From Streptomyces carpinensis (GTDB taxonomy: Bacteria; Actinomycetota; Actinomycetes; Streptomycetales; Streptomycetaceae): a stretch of 64,000 nucleotides of DNA. The translations under genes and the position numbers were made by a program. Shown here in pieces: positions 17,191-26,312 of this stretch (its first letter is position 1; each line of letters starts with the position of its first letter). The DNA lies in assembly GCF_002154505.1 (NCBI RefSeq), contig NZ_MUBM01000096.1:37188-101187 (forward strand), given 5' to 3'. The notes below the pieces were generated by a model. That model was not told the DNA's origin. It worked only from the letters and a program-made list of their open reading frames with translations, and did no database searches.

Positions 17191-17838
17191 TCACCGCCCG
17201 CCCTCTTCGCCCTCGGCCGCCGTCCTGGCCTCGGCGGCGCGCAGCATCGTCGCGATCCCTGTGAAGCCGCGGCGTTCGGCGTGGGTTCGGGCCGTGACGC
17301 CGTCGGTGTCCGGCAGCAGTGGGTCGGCACCCGCAGCGAGCAGGGTCTCCACCACCTCCTGGTGGGTACGTCCGCCGTCGCCGAGGATCACCGCCTCCAG
17401 CAGGGCCGTCCAGCCCAGCCGGTTGACGTGGTCGACGTCGATGCCGGTCTCCGCCAGCACGGCCCGTACGTAACTCACATGGCCGCGCTCGCTCGCCGGG
17501 ATCACCGACACCCCGCCGAACCGGTTGGTCAGCGTCAGGTCCGGACCGCCGGGCAGCAGCACGCGCATCATCGCCACGCTGCCGGTGACCCCGGTGACCA
17601 GCCACGGGCTGTCCTCCCGGGCATCCTGTGCGTTCACGTCCGCGCCCGCGGCGACGAGGGCCCGGGCCGCCTCGACCCGGTCGGCGAGGGCGGCGCGCAG
17701 CAGAGGCGTACGGCCGTCGGGGTCGCGCGCCTCCAGGTCCGCGCCGTCGGACAGGGCCGCGTGCACCGCGTCGACGTCGCCGCGGTGTGCGGCGTCCAAC
17801 AGGGCGTGGTCGGCCGGGGAAGGTGCTCTCCTGGTCAC
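17191..17838 (-). CDS. Ankyrin-repeat protein
   Basis: 215 residues made almost wholly of ankyrin repeats. ADHALLDAAHRGDVDAVHAAL, DGRTPLLRAALADRVEAARALV and LGWTALLEAVIL...EVVETLLAAGADPLL are clear copies; about five repeats fit. Ankyrin arrays bind other proteins; the partner is not evident. The GTG at 17838 is chosen for the GGAGGAG 7 bases upstream. It lies convergent to the CocE operon, with 179 bases between, and in the same direction as the HbpS-like gene. Confidence 0.87.
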   Translation of the reverse strand: MTRRAPSPADHALLDAAHRGDVDAVHAALSDGADLEARDPDGRTPLLRAALADRVEAARALVAAGADVNAQDAREDSPWLVTGVTGSVAMMRVLLPGGPDLTLTNRFGGVSVIPASERGHVSYVRAVLAETGIDVDHVNRLGWTALLEAVILGDGGRTHQEVVETLLAAGADPLLPDTDGVTARTHAERRGFTGIATMLRAAEARTAAEGEEGGR

Positions 17839-18003
17839 GACGTAACTCCTCCACAAGGTGACAACGGGCAGCAGGAACGGCCGGCGGGGTGCGGACGGGG
17901 GAGGCCCGCACGCCGCCGGTGCCGAAGCGGTCCGCCCCGTCAGGATGACGCTCACTCGGTCCGCCCGGTCAGGATGGCGCTCACTCGGGGGGCCGGTGCG
18001 GTG

Positions 18004-18588
18004 TCAGCGGCCGGTGCCGAGGGCCGCGACGCCGGCCTGGGCGAACTTCTCGTCCAGGTCGCCGGAGGGCGCGCCCGCGACGCCGACGCCCGCGATCGGG
18101 GCGTTGTCGTACGCGACCGGGGCGCCGCCCGCCAGGAACAGGGTGCCCGGGATGTCCTTCAGGGTCGGTGCGGACTCCAGGCGCTTGGTCAGCTGGGAGG
18201 TGGGGGCGTTCCAGGCGACGGCGGTGTACGCCTTCTTGATCGCGGACTCGTAGGCCTGCGGGCCGGCGCCGTCTCCGCGCAGGGTGACGATCGTGTTGCC
18301 GTTGCGGTCCACCACCGCGACGCTCACCCGCTGGCCCTCCTTCCGGGCGGCCTTCAGCGCGGCCTGCGCGGCATCGTTGGCGGCCTCGATCGTGAGGTGG
18401 TCGGTGGTGGTCGTGGCCTTGCCCTTCACCGCTGCCACGGCGGCGGCCGGAGCGGCGGCCGGGGTCTCGGCCACGGTGTCGGCGGAGGCGGACACCGCGC
18501 CGATCACCCCGGCCCCGACCGCCGCCAGGGCCGCGGCGGAGGTGACGACCTTGGCGCGCGTGGAGAACTTCCTGGCCTTGTGCTGCAT
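18004..18588 (-). CDS. Secreted haem-binding protein of the HbpS/GlcG (DUF336) family
   Basis: 194-residue exported protein. Residues 1-35 form a signal peptide (basic KARKFSTRAK, hydrophobic AALAAVGAGVIG, then SASA). The mature part is one GlcG/HbpS domain: LTIEAANDAAQAALKAARKEG, VSVAVVDRNGNTIVTLRGDG and PIAGVGVAGAPSGDLDEKFA. HbpS of S. reticuli binds and degrades haem outside the cell and signals to the SenS-SenR two-component system; neither gene is in this window. The ATG at 18588 has GGGAG 9 bases upstream. Confidence 0.87.
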   Translation of the reverse strand: MQHKARKFSTRAKVVTSAAALAAVGAGVIGAVSASADTVAETPAAAPAAAVAAVKGKATTTTDHLTIEAANDAAQAALKAARKEGQRVSVAVVDRNGNTIVTLRGDGAGPQAYESAIKKAYTAVAWNAPTSQLTKRLESAPTLKDIPGTLFLAGGAPVAYDNAPIAGVGVAGAPSGDLDEKFAQAGVAALGTGR

Positions 18589-19094
18589 TGCGGGCAACTC
18601 CCTGTCGTGTCGCGTCGACGTGCGCTTGTCGCGCCGTGTCTCCAGCCTCCCGTCGAATCCACCGCCCTCCCGTCGGCGTTCCGGCTCGTACCGGGGACCG
18701 GGACGGCTGACGGCCGGGTCAGCCGATCGGATGACCCGCGTACCGGCGAGCTCTGCTAGGCGCCGGCCGCGCGGGGCCGGAAGACCGCCGTCGGCGGCAC
18801 GCCCACACCGGCGACGACTTCGGCGACTTCAGGGGCATGGAAGCCCGTCGAAGAGCGTCGGAGGATTGACCGAATCTTTCGATATTCTGAGCGCTTGATT
18901 TGATCAAGAATCGACCGGCTTCGGTTGCCTGCCCTGAATCAGGGTTGACGGAAAGGTCATTCACCTGGGGAAATAGTTCTCCAGCCGCCCCAAGAGCTTC
19001 GCGAAGCTTTCGAAATAATTACCGAAACCGTTGACAGTTGTCAGGGGCAGGTCAACACTCGGTCGACGTCACCTCACGAGGAGGGAGCACGCAC
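18589..19094. promoter_or_regulatory. Intergenic region with xylanase regulatory motifs
   Basis: 506 bases between the divergent HbpS-like and xylanase genes. It contains CGAATCTTTCG (18871-18881) and CGAAGCTTTCG (19002-19012), both close to the CGAA-N-TTTCG type motif known upstream of actinomycete xylanase genes. It also has a perfect 14-bp palindrome AGCTTCGCGAAGCT (18995-19008) and TTGACA (19031-19036) inside TGACA-GT-TGTCA. The spacing places the motifs upstream of and beside the likely -35 box, fitting repression in the absence of xylan sugars. No gene is seen in this stretch. Confidence 0.55.
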
Positions 19095-20090
19095 ATGAAC
19101 GCGCTTGCCCACCCGAAGGACCGCAGAGGCGGCCTTCTCAGACTGCTCGTCAGGAGTGCCTGGGCCGTCGCGCTGGTCGCCGTCGCGGCGATGATGACCT
19201 CCGGCACCGCCAGTGCCGCCACGGTCATCACCACGAACCAGACCGGCACAAACAACGGCTACTACTACTCGTTCTGGACCGACGGCGGCGGCTCGTCCTC
19301 GATGACGCTGGGGTCCGGCGGCAACTACAGCACCTCATGGAGCAACGTCGGCAACTTCGTCGCCGGCAAGGGCTGGAGCACCGGCGGCCGCAAGGCCGTC
19401 ACCTACTCGGGCAGCTTCAACCCGTCCGGCAACGCGTACCTGTCCCTCTACGGGTGGACGACCAACCCGCTCGTCGAGTACTACGTCGTCGACAACTGGG
19501 GCACCTACCGGCCCACGGGGACGTACAAGGGCACGGTCACCAGTGACGGCGGCACGTACGACATCTACGAGACCACCCGCGTCAACGCCCCCTCCATCGA
19601 GGGCACCAAGACCTTCAACCAGTACTGGAGCGTCCGGCAGAGCAAGCGGACGGGCGGCACCATCACCACCGGCAACCACTTCGACGCCTGGGCCGGTCAC
19701 GGCATGAACCTGGGCTCCTTCAACTACATGGTCCTCGCGACCGAGGGCTACCAGAGCAGCGGCAACTCCAACATCACGGTGGGCGACTCGGGCTCCGGCG
19801 GGGGCGGCTCCACCGGCGGTGGCGGTGGCTGCACCGCGACCCTCTCGGCGGGCCAGCAGTGGAGCGACCGGTACAACCTGAACGTCTCGGTCAGCGGTTC
19901 CAGTAACTGGACGGTGACGATGAAGGTTCCGGCGCCGGAGAAGGTGATGTCGACCTGGAACGTGACCGCGAGCTATCCCGACGCGCAGACGCTGGTGGCG
20001 AAGCCCAACGGGAACGGCAACAACTGGGGCGCGACCATCCAGAGCAACGGCAGCTGGACCTGGCCCACGGTCACCTGCACGGCGAGCTGA
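19095..20090 (+). CDS. xlnB: Secreted GH11 endo-1,4-beta-xylanase with C-terminal carbohydrate-binding module
   Basis: 331-residue secreted enzyme that cuts xylan internally. Residues 1-42 form a signal peptide with RR at positions 11-12 and ASA before [10 protein letters not shown]. The GH11 domain covers about 43-230: the nucleophile Glu is in [13 protein letters not shown] and the acid/base Glu in [13 protein letters not shown] Gly/Ser linker ([14 protein letters not shown]) leads to a CBM2-like xylan-binding module bounded by two cysteines. Layout and C-terminal sequence match XlnB of S. lividans. RBS GAGGAGGGAG lies ahead of the ATG. Monocistronic, with a strong hairpin after it. Confidence 0.95.
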   Translation: MNALAHPKDRRGGLLRLLVRSAWAVALVAVAAMMTSGTASAATVITTNQTGTNNGYYYSFWTDGGGSSSMTLGSGGNYSTSWSNVGNFVAGKGWSTGGRKAVTYSGSFNPSGNAYLSLYGWTTNPLVEYYVVDNWGTYRPTGTYKGTVTSDGGTYDIYETTRVNAPSIEGTKTFNQYWSVRQSKRTGGTITTGNHFDAWAGHGMNLGSFNYMVLATEGYQSSGNSNITVGDSGSGGGGSTGGGGGCTATLSAGQQWSDRYNLNVSVSGSSNWTVTMKVPAPEKVMSTWNVTASYPDAQTLVAKPNGNGNNWGATIQSNGSWTWPTVTCTAS

Positions 20091-20120
20091 CACCCCGGGA
20101 GGCCTCACACCGATCCGCAC

Positions 20121-20155
20121 CCGTGGCGCGGCGGACCATGACCGCCGCGCCACGG
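20121..20155. terminator. Hairpin terminator after the xylanase gene
   Basis: Perfect 14-bp inverted repeat CCGTGGCGCGGCGG / CCGCCGCGCCACGG with a 7-base loop, 30 bases after the stop. Confidence 0.8.
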
Positions 20156-20298
20156 CTGCCTCGTGTTCAGCCGCCCCGACGTCGACGTCGAGGGCCGTCG
20201 CCTCGTCGCGTACCGTGTCGGTGTTGGGCCGAACAGGTGACATGGCGTAAGAATTGACTGATGCAGGCGTTCAGTGCGAGTCAGGTCAGGGGGAGCCG

Positions 20299-20688
20299 GT
20301 GAACGGCCACGACGTCACCGATGAACAGTGGGAGGGACTCGCCCAGGTCGTGCCGTTGCGGGGCCGCGACGCCTGGCCCTCCGCCGTGAGCCACCGTGCG
20401 CTCCCGGAAGCGGCGACCGAGGCACGGCGCCGGTTCGTCGTGCTCAGGGTGAACGTGTTCGCGGACGCCCGTGATGTCGCCGAGACGCTGATGGCGGGTG
20501 TCCCGGTGCTCCTGGACCTCACCGGTGCCGAGACCGAGGTCGCCAAGCGGGTGCTGGACTTCAGCACCGGCGTCGTCTTCGGCCTGGGGAGCGGGATGCA
20601 CCGGGTCGACCGGAACGTGTTCCTGCTCACGCCGCCCGGCACCGAGGTGAGCGGGTTGATGGAAGGGGCGGCGGTTCCCAGGGCGTGA
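20299..20688 (+). CDS. sflB: SepF-like cell division protein
   Basis: 129-residue cytoplasmic protein with the SepF/DUF552 core: FVVLRVNVFADARDVAETLM, VPVLLDLTGAETEVAKRVLDF, STGVVFGLGSGMHRVDRNVFLLTPP. SepF anchors FtsZ; Streptomyces have extra SepF-like proteins (SflA, SflB) that bind SepF and influence Z-ring formation. The long N-terminal membrane-targeting region and linker of true SepF are missing, so it is a paralogue. It looks like S. coelicolor SflB (SCO5967), judged from neighbours and memory. The GTG at 20299 has AGGGGGAG 3 bases ahead. Confidence 0.82.
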   Translation: MNGHDVTDEQWEGLAQVVPLRGRDAWPSAVSHRALPEAATEARRRFVVLRVNVFADARDVAETLMAGVPVLLDLTGAETEVAKRVLDFSTGVVFGLGSGMHRVDRNVFLLTPPGTEVSGLMEGAAVPRA

Positions 20689-20805
20689 GCCGGGACGGCG
20701 GGCGGCGGGCGGTGCGGTGCACCGGTGAGGAGAGCCGCGCGGTGGCCGTCCCCCGATCGTAGGAAGGCCGACCGGGCGGAACGGTTCGCCCGCGCGTCCG
20801 GGCCG

Positions 20806-20817
20806 TACCGTCCGGGC
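20806..20817 (+). promoter_or_regulatory. -10 box for a leaderless ATPase transcript
   Basis: TACCGT at 20806-20811, 6 bases, then the ATG at 20818. This supports 20818 rather than the GTG at 21052 as the start of the next gene, and so supports translation of its serine-rich N-terminus. Confidence 0.5.
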
Positions 20818-22149
20818 ATGCCCGTGTTTTCGGCGTCCGCCGTGTCTCCGTCCGCGCCCACGTCCACGTACCCGGCTTCCGGCTCTCCGGTCTCGTCTTC
20901 GTCTCCGTCTTCCGGTCCTGCGTCCTCGGTCTCCACGTCCTCCCTCTCGGCGCCTTCAGCCTCTGCGTCCTCCTCTTCCACGCCCTCGCATACGTCTGTG
21001 TCGCATACGTCTGCGTCGGGTACGTCCCCGTCCCGGCCGGAGCGGCCGTGTGTGACCGAGCTGCGGCTGTCCGCCTTCGCCGGGCACCGTGGCGCCCGCT
21101 TCCCGCTCGGGCCGCTCACCCTCTTCGCCGGGCCCAGCGGCTGCGGCAAGACCAGTGCGCTCAGGGCGTACGAGGCGCTCGCTCGGCTCGGTGGCGGTGC
21201 CGCGCTCGACGAGGTCTTCCCGGATCCCGGCGCCTGCGTTCCCGAACGCGCGCGGCCGGACGCCCAGCACCGGCGCGGATTCCGGATCGGCTGTACGGCG
21301 GACGGTCCCCAAGGGCCGGTGCGACTGGACCTGGCCGTGCAGGCCGAGCCCGGACTGCGCATCGTGGGGGAGCGGTTGACGGCCGGTGGGCGCGTCCTGA
21401 TGGAGACCGCGCTGCGCGATCCGAGGCGCCCGGCGGTCCAGGCCACCTGGCACACGGCCGGCTCGGCGGTCGTGACCAGGGCACCGCTGCCCGACGACCG
21501 GCTCGGCACCGCGCTGTTGCCGTTGCGGGTGGCCGGGAAGACCGACGGGCAGCGGCAGGTGCTCGCCGCCGCCGAGCAGATGGTGGTCGCCCTGCGGTCG
21601 GTGTTCGCGTGCGAGCCGCAGCCCGGACGGATGCGCGGGCCCGCCACCGTCGGTGCGGGACGTCTGATGCGTGGGTGCGACAACCTGGCCGCCGTCCTGT
21701 GGCGCACCCGCACCGAGTGCGGGCGGCGGCACGGGCTGCTGGTGGAGGCGGCGCGCGCCGGATGCGCGGGCCCGGTGGCCGATGTGCTCGCCGAGGCGGT
21801 GGGCGACGGGCGGGTGCGGGCGGTGCTGGACCGTGGGGACGGGGTGCGCACCGGGTTCGAGCGGCTGGGCGACGGCGAACTGCGGTACACGGCGCTGGCG
21901 TTGGTGCTGCTGACCGGGCCGGGCGTGCTGGACGTCGACCCGGTGGGCGAGGTGCCGGCGGCCCTGCAGACGCTGACGGTGCTCTGCGACGACTTCGGGC
22001 TGGGGCTGGATCCCGGGCAGCGTGACGAACTGCTGCGGCTGGCGGCGCGGATGTGCGCACGGGGGCACATCCGCCTCGCCGGTGCGGTGAGCGACGGGAC
22101 GTGGGCGGGTGGGGTCGGGGAGGCGCGAGTGGTAGATCTGGTGCGGTGA
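20818..22149 (+). CDS. AAA/ABC-type ATP-binding protein with a serine-rich N-terminus
   Basis: 443 residues. Residues 1-78 are almost all Ser, Pro, Thr, Ala and Val with no predicted fold; the DNA there contains a 15-base direct repeat (TCGCATACGTCTGYG, near 20986). The ATPase part starts at TELRLSAFAGHRGARFPLGP with Walker A GPSGCGKTSALRAYE at about 100. The C-terminal part has LGDGELRYTALALVLL and LTVLCDDFGLGLDP, the signature and Walker B-like regions of RecF/ABC-type ATPases. Substrate unknown. It overlaps the MazG-like gene by 4 bases. If 20818 is wrong, GTG at 21052 is the next choice. Confidence 0.75.
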   Translation: MPVFSASAVSPSAPTSTYPASGSPVSSSSPSSGPASSVSTSSLSAPSASASSSSTPSHTSVSHTSASGTSPSRPERPCVTELRLSAFAGHRGARFPLGPLTLFAGPSGCGKTSALRAYEALARLGGGAALDEVFPDPGACVPERARPDAQHRRGFRIGCTADGPQGPVRLDLAVQAEPGLRIVGERLTAGGRVLMETALRDPRRPAVQATWHTAGSAVVTRAPLPDDRLGTALLPLRVAGKTDGQRQVLAAAEQMVVALRSVFACEPQPGRMRGPATVGAGRLMRGCDNLAAVLWRTRTECGRRHGLLVEAARAGCAGPVADVLAEAVGDGRVRAVLDRGDGVRTGFERLGDGELRYTALALVLLTGPGVLDVDPVGEVPAALQTLTVLCDDFGLGLDPGQRDELLRLAARMCARGHIRLAGAVSDGTWAGGVGEARVVDLVR

Positions 22150-22601
22150 CCGATCACCATGAGGAACGCGAGGAGTCCCGGGGCCCCGGGGACGTGGACC
22201 TGGCCGGACTGCAACGCCGGCTCGCGGAGTTCGCCGCCGCGCGCGACTGGCAGCCCTACCACACCCCGAAGAACCTGGTCGCCGCGCTCAGCGTGGAGGC
22301 GTCCGAACTGGTCGAGATCTTCCAGTGGTTGACTCCGGAGGAGTCGATGCGGGTCATGTCCGACCCGGAGACCGCCCACCGTGTGCGGGACGAGGTGGCG
22401 GACGTCCTCGCGTATCTGCTGCAACTGTGCGAGGTGCTCGGCGTCGATCCCCTGACGGCCCTGGCGGCGAAGATCGACCGCAACGAGAGCAGGTTCCCGG
22501 CGCCGCAGAGAGCGGCCCCGGCGGACACCTCCGGCACCGCGGGGTCCCCGGAGGCCCCGGAGCCTCCGGGGCCCGGGCGGTCACCGGGGGATCCGAGGTA
22601 G
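22146..22601 (+). CDS. MazG-like nucleotide pyrophosphohydrolase
   Basis: 151-residue all-alpha NTP pyrophosphatase. The metal-binding helices are [16 protein letters not shown] and [15 protein letters not shown], giving the E..E...E..D pattern of the MazG superfamily, near residues 50-100. The last 30 residues are a Pro/Ala/Gly tail. The family removes non-canonical or stress-linked nucleotides. GTG at 22146 overlaps the ATPase stop (GTGA), so the two are co-translated. Confidence 0.88.
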   Translation: MTDHHEEREESRGPGDVDLAGLQRRLAEFAAARDWQPYHTPKNLVAALSVEASELVEIFQWLTPEESMRVMSDPETAHRVRDEVADVLAYLLQLCEVLGVDPLTALAAKIDRNESRFPAPQRAAPADTSGTAGSPEAPEPPGPGRSPGDPR

Positions 22602-22777
22602 CGGCGGGCTCGGAAGGCGCTGGGGCGGGGCGCCGGGCCCGGGTCGGCCGGGCGGGTGGCCCGAGCCCGCGGCTCGGCCGGTGCTGTGACCGTATGGGTT
22701 CGCCGAATCGTGGCAGACGGTGCAGGGTCCGCGAAATTGCGTTTCGAGTGTTGCCCTGGTGCCTCTACTGTGGCGCG

Positions 22778-23311
22778 GTGATGGCTCAGGTGATCGTTGT
22801 CAACGGCGGTTCGAGCTCGGGTAAGTCCGGGATCATTCGGTGCCTGCAGGCGGTCCTGCCGGATGCGTGGCTGGCCCTCGGGACGGACACGCTGGTTGAG
22901 GCGATGCCGGCGTCCATGCAGGTGTCGGACGGTGGGATCGAGTTCGCTCCGGACGGAGAGGTGATCGTCGGTCCGCAGTTCCGAACGCTGGAAGCGGCCT
23001 GGATCGCAGGGATCGCCGCGATGGCCCGTGCGGGTGCCCGGGTCATCGTCGATGAGGTCTTCCTCGGCGGAGCGTACTCACAGCAGCGATGGCAGAAGGC
23101 CTTGGGCGAACTGCGGGTGCTGTGGGTCGGCGTCAGATGTGACGCTGCGGTGGCCGCGGGCCGTGAGGTCGCACGAGGCGACCGGACCGTCGGTATGGCT
23201 GCCTCGCAGGCGGAATCGGTCCACCAGGGCGTGGCCTATGACCTGGAGGTGGACACCACGCATGTGGAGGCGATGGAGTGCGCGCGGACCATCGCCGCGC
23301 ATGTCGAGTGA
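22778..23311 (+). CDS. cpt: Chloramphenicol 3-O-phosphotransferase homologue
   Basis: 177-residue P-loop kinase that closely follows Cpt of S. venezuelae, the producer's self-resistance enzyme, which phosphorylates the 3-OH of chloramphenicol with ATP. Visible: P-loop [23 protein letters not shown], the position of the catalytic Asp; then [19 protein letters not shown] and [17 protein letters not shown]. No chloramphenicol biosynthesis genes are present here, so the natural substrate may be different. GTG at 22778 is preferred because TACTGT (22766-22771) is exactly 6 bases upstream, a leaderless promoter; the next codon, ATG at 22781, is the alternative. Confidence 0.85.
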   Translation: MMAQVIVVNGGSSSGKSGIIRCLQAVLPDAWLALGTDTLVEAMPASMQVSDGGIEFAPDGEVIVGPQFRTLEAAWIAGIAAMARAGARVIVDEVFLGGAYSQQRWQKALGELRVLWVGVRCDAAVAAGREVARGDRTVGMAASQAESVHQGVAYDLEVDTTHVEAMECARTIAAHVE

Positions 23312-23639
23312 CCGACAGCCCGGCCATCTGCCGCTGTGACCGAAGCGCCGGGACGAGTCGGGCCGCGGTTGCCCTGGCCCGTCCGCCCCAGCGGCTGCCC
23401 CTCCTCGCTGCGGATGAGGGCGCGTTCCTGCACCCCCGCCGACCCGAACCCCCACCGAGGGAATTGACTCCTCCGCTATCACTCTCCGCAGTTGTTCTCT
23501 CGGTCGAAATCGATTCGTTGTCCAGAGATTTCCGTCTTCCTCTGGCTTTTCGCCTCATCCGGATTCACTCTGGGTAGTGGACAAGGGAGTTCGGGCCGAC
23601 GTGTGGAAGCGAGCACGTGGGGAGAGACGGGGGCAGCGC
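23312..23639. other. Intergenic region, no gene seen
   Basis: 328 bases. The part 23460-23576 is clearly richer in A+T than its surroundings and probably holds the promoter of the next gene; GGGTAGTG near 23570 could contain its -10 box. No protein-like frame or strong hairpin is seen. Confidence 0.4.
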
Positions 23640-24113
23640 ATGGATGCGGTGCGGCTCATCCTGGCGAGCAGGCGTGCCCTGGCGGGGAGCGGCGAGGCCC
23701 CCGTCGTCCTGACCGAGGTGTGGCAGGCGCAGGCCCTTGCACAGGCGATAGGCAGCCGCCTCGCGGTCTCGGGACCGCCCGAGCTGCGGGGCGAGGCACT
23801 GGGACTGACCGAGCTGGCGGGCCGGGGTTGTGGTGTGCTGGACGCGCCCGATCTCGACCCCGGGGACCTGCGGGCGGCCCAGCTCACCGAACTCACCGAC
23901 GCCCACGAGGCGTTGGTGTGCCTGGGCGGCCTGCTCGGCGAGGTCGGGATCGCCCTGGTCGGCGTGGCCAGCTCGGCCGCCGACGAGCGCACCTACTGGC
24001 AGTGCATGGAGGCGATCGACGCGGCCGACGAGTCCAGAGACCGGATCGGCGAGATGCTGCGGAAGCTGGCGGCCCGGGAGGCGGCGGCGCTGCCGGAGCG
24101 GGAAGCGGGCTGA
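23640..24113 (+). CDS. Small conserved actinobacterial protein (DUF6099-like)
   Basis: 157-residue soluble, mostly helical protein beginning MDAVRLILASRRALAGSGEA, with conserved-looking TEVWQAQALAQAIGSRLA and a C-terminal helix EAIDAADESRDRIGEMLRKL. I believe it belongs to the DUF6099 family of Streptomyces; the function is unknown. No membrane segment or known catalytic motif. The ATG at 23640 follows a G-rich RBS (ACGGGGGC). Confidence 0.75.
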   Translation: MDAVRLILASRRALAGSGEAPVVLTEVWQAQALAQAIGSRLAVSGPPELRGEALGLTELAGRGCGVLDAPDLDPGDLRAAQLTELTDAHEALVCLGGLLGEVGIALVGVASSAADERTYWQCMEAIDAADESRDRIGEMLRKLAAREAAALPEREAG

Positions 24114-24185
24114 CGGGAGTCCGCTCGACCCGGGACGACCGGTGCCGGTGGGGCAGGCGTGACCGTCGGCGTGCAGGATGGAAGC

Positions 24186-25109
24186 ATGGATCTTCGCATC
24201 TTCACCGAGCCCCAGCAGGGGGCCTCGTACGACACGCTGCTCGCCGTGGCCAAGGCCACCGAGGACCTCGGGTTCGACGCCTTCTTCCGGTCGGACCACT
24301 ACCTGCGCATGGGCGACGTGGACGGACTGCCCGGCCCCACCGACGCCTGGATCACCCTGGCCGGACTCGCCCGCGAGACCAGGCGCATCCGGCTCGGCAC
24401 GCTGATGACCGCCGCCACCTTCCGGCTGCCCGGTGTCCTCGCCATCCAGGTCGCTCAGGTCGACCAGATGTCCGGTGGCCGGGTCGAGCTGGGCCTGGGC
24501 GCGGGCTGGTTCGACGAGGAGCACACGGCGTACGGCATTCCGTTCCCGAAGGACAAGTTCGCCCGCCTGGAGGAGCAGCTGGCGATCGTCACCGGCCTGT
24601 GGGCGACGGAGGTCGGCAAGACCTTCGACTTCCGCGGGAAGTACTACGAGCTCACCGACTCGCCCGCGCTGCCCAAGCCCGCGCAGGCGAGGATCCCGGT
24701 GCTCATCGGCGGGCACGGCGCGACCCGCACCCCGCGGCTCGCCGCCCAGTACGCCGACGAGTTCAACATCCCGTTCGCCTCCATCGAGGACAGCGAGCAG
24801 CAGTTCGGCCGGGTGCGGGCCGCCGCCCAGGCGGCCGGCCGCCGCGCCGACGACCTCACCTACTCCAACGCGCTCGTCGTCTGCGTCGGCCGGGACGACC
24901 AGGAGGTCGCCCGCCGGGCCGCCGCCATCGGCCGCGAGGTGGACGAGCTGAAGGCCAACGGACTGGCCGGTTCCCCGGCCGAGGTCGTCGACAAGATCGG
25001 CCGCTACGCCGAGATCGGCTCCCGGCGGATCTACCTCCAGATCCTCGACCTCTCCGACCTGGACCACCTGGAGCTGATCTCCTCTCAGGTGCAGTCGCAG
25101 TTGTCGTAG
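24186..25109 (+). CDS. LLM-class F420-dependent oxidoreductase
   Basis: 307-residue luciferase-like TIM-barrel enzyme. N-terminal MDLRIFTEPQQGASYDTLLA, FDAFFRSDHYLRMGD, IRLGTLMTAATFRLPGVLA, VELGLGAGWFDEEH and PVLIGGHGATRTPRLAAQYAD match the F420-dependent (TIGR03560-type) subgroup. It would move hydride between coenzyme F420 and an unknown substrate. CAGGAT (24174-24179), 6 bases, then ATG suggests a leaderless mRNA; the arginine deiminase start at 30475 has almost the same 16 bases. A strong terminator follows. Confidence 0.9.
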   Translation: MDLRIFTEPQQGASYDTLLAVAKATEDLGFDAFFRSDHYLRMGDVDGLPGPTDAWITLAGLARETRRIRLGTLMTAATFRLPGVLAIQVAQVDQMSGGRVELGLGAGWFDEEHTAYGIPFPKDKFARLEEQLAIVTGLWATEVGKTFDFRGKYYELTDSPALPKPAQARIPVLIGGHGATRTPRLAAQYADEFNIPFASIEDSEQQFGRVRAAAQAAGRRADDLTYSNALVVCVGRDDQEVARRAAAIGREVDELKANGLAGSPAEVVDKIGRYAEIGSRRIYLQILDLSDLDHLELISSQVQSQLS

Positions 25110-25135
25110 GACGGCGACGCTCGTACGACGCCGGG

Positions 25136-25179
25136 ATGCCTCCCGGCCCCGGACGACGGTGTCCGGGGCCGGGAGGCAT
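25136..25179. terminator. Perfect 19-bp hairpin terminator
   Basis: ATGCCTCCCGGCCCCGGAC / GTCCGGGGCCGGGAGGCAT with a 6-base loop, 26 bases after the oxidoreductase stop and followed by TTTCC. Confidence 0.88.
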
Positions 25180-25278
25180 TTCCGCCACGGTGGCGGCGCC
25201 CGGCCCTGTGACAGGTCTGTGACCGGAAGTATGGCTTCCGCCACAGTCGGAGAGCCGGCGTCCTGATGAGGTGACCGA

Positions 25279-26205
25279 ATGCGCAGATCCGCCGCCCTCG
25301 TCCTCCCGGTCCTCTCCACGGTCCTGCTCCTCTCGGGGTGCGGATCGGAACACGCCGGCACCCCGAACGCCCGTTCCGGCGCGGCCACTTCGCCGCATCG
25401 CACCCGGGTCGACGCTCCGGGAACCGACGGCGTCCGGATCACCGCGGTGACCATCCCGTCCCCGTCGCCCTCGCCGACGCGCAGCCACTCGGTCCACGCC
25501 GACCGCCTGCCCACCGACTCGGGCGTCTTTGCCGAGTACGAGGTGACCAACGACGGCACGCAGGCGCTGACGTACACCGTCCTCTTCGACTTCACCACCG
25601 GCGCCGGCGAGGTCATGAGCAACAAGTGGGAGACGGTGCGCGACGTCGGCCCCGGCAGGACGGTGCGCGGGACGGTCCGTCTGGGGGTGCCGGCGCCCGG
25701 GGCGTCCCCGGTGACACAGGTCGAGGTCGCCCAGGTCACCAAGGTCCCCGCGGACGAGGCGCCGCCCGCGGCGGGTACCTGCCCGCCCTCCGGGGTCCGT
25801 GTCACGGCCGACCGGGGCGACGCCGCCATGGGGCTGCGCGTGGTGGGTCTGCACCTGGAGAACTGCGGAACGCGCGACTACACCGTGAGCGGCTACCCGC
25901 AGCTGGAGCTGCTGGACCAGGACCGCGAGCCGGTCGAGGGCGTCAGGATCCTCCGGGGCAGCGGTGCCATCACCACTCTGACCGAATGGGACAAGCCGCC
26001 CCGGCCCGTCGTCCTGAAGCCCGGCGAGACGGCGGTCTCCGGCCTGGTGTGGCGCAACACCACGGAATCCGGCACACCCGTCGACGTGCCGTACGTCCGG
26101 GTCCGCGCGAAGGCCGGCGCCGACCCGGTGACGGTGACGCCCCACCTCGACCTCGGAACCACCGGGAAGCTCGGCGTCAGGCCGTGGCAGCGGGAGCAGC
26201 GGTAG
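25279..26205 (+). CDS. Lipoprotein with DUF4232 domain
   Basis: 308-residue exported lipoprotein. Signal peptide and lipobox: MRRSAALVLPVLSTVLLLSGC, with Cys about residue 21 as the acylation site. Residues about 45-160 resemble a DUF4352-like beta domain (VFAEYEVTNDGTQALTYTVL). Residues about 175-300 are a DUF4232 domain starting CPPSGVRVTAD and including LHLENCGTRDYTVSGYPQLEL. Function unknown; it should sit on the outer face of the membrane. Preceded by the strong terminator, so it has its own promoter. Confidence 0.85.
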   Translation: MRRSAALVLPVLSTVLLLSGCGSEHAGTPNARSGAATSPHRTRVDAPGTDGVRITAVTIPSPSPSPTRSHSVHADRLPTDSGVFAEYEVTNDGTQALTYTVLFDFTTGAGEVMSNKWETVRDVGPGRTVRGTVRLGVPAPGASPVTQVEVAQVTKVPADEAPPAAGTCPPSGVRVTADRGDAAMGLRVVGLHLENCGTRDYTVSGYPQLELLDQDREPVEGVRILRGSGAITTLTEWDKPPRPVVLKPGETAVSGLVWRNTTESGTPVDVPYVRVRAKAGADPVTVTPHLDLGTTGKLGVRPWQREQR

Positions 26206-26312
26206 CGCGGAAAATCCCCGGTGCCCACGCGCCGATCTCTGTACGTTGGAGAGGCGCACAAGCGCACGACCAGCGCTTTCGCTTCTTCCGAAACCCTTCG
26301 AGGCAGCCCACC

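Noticed and set aside
22778..23311. A chloramphenicol biosynthesis cluster
   Set aside because: Only the phosphotransferase homologue is present; the flanking genes have no link to that pathway.
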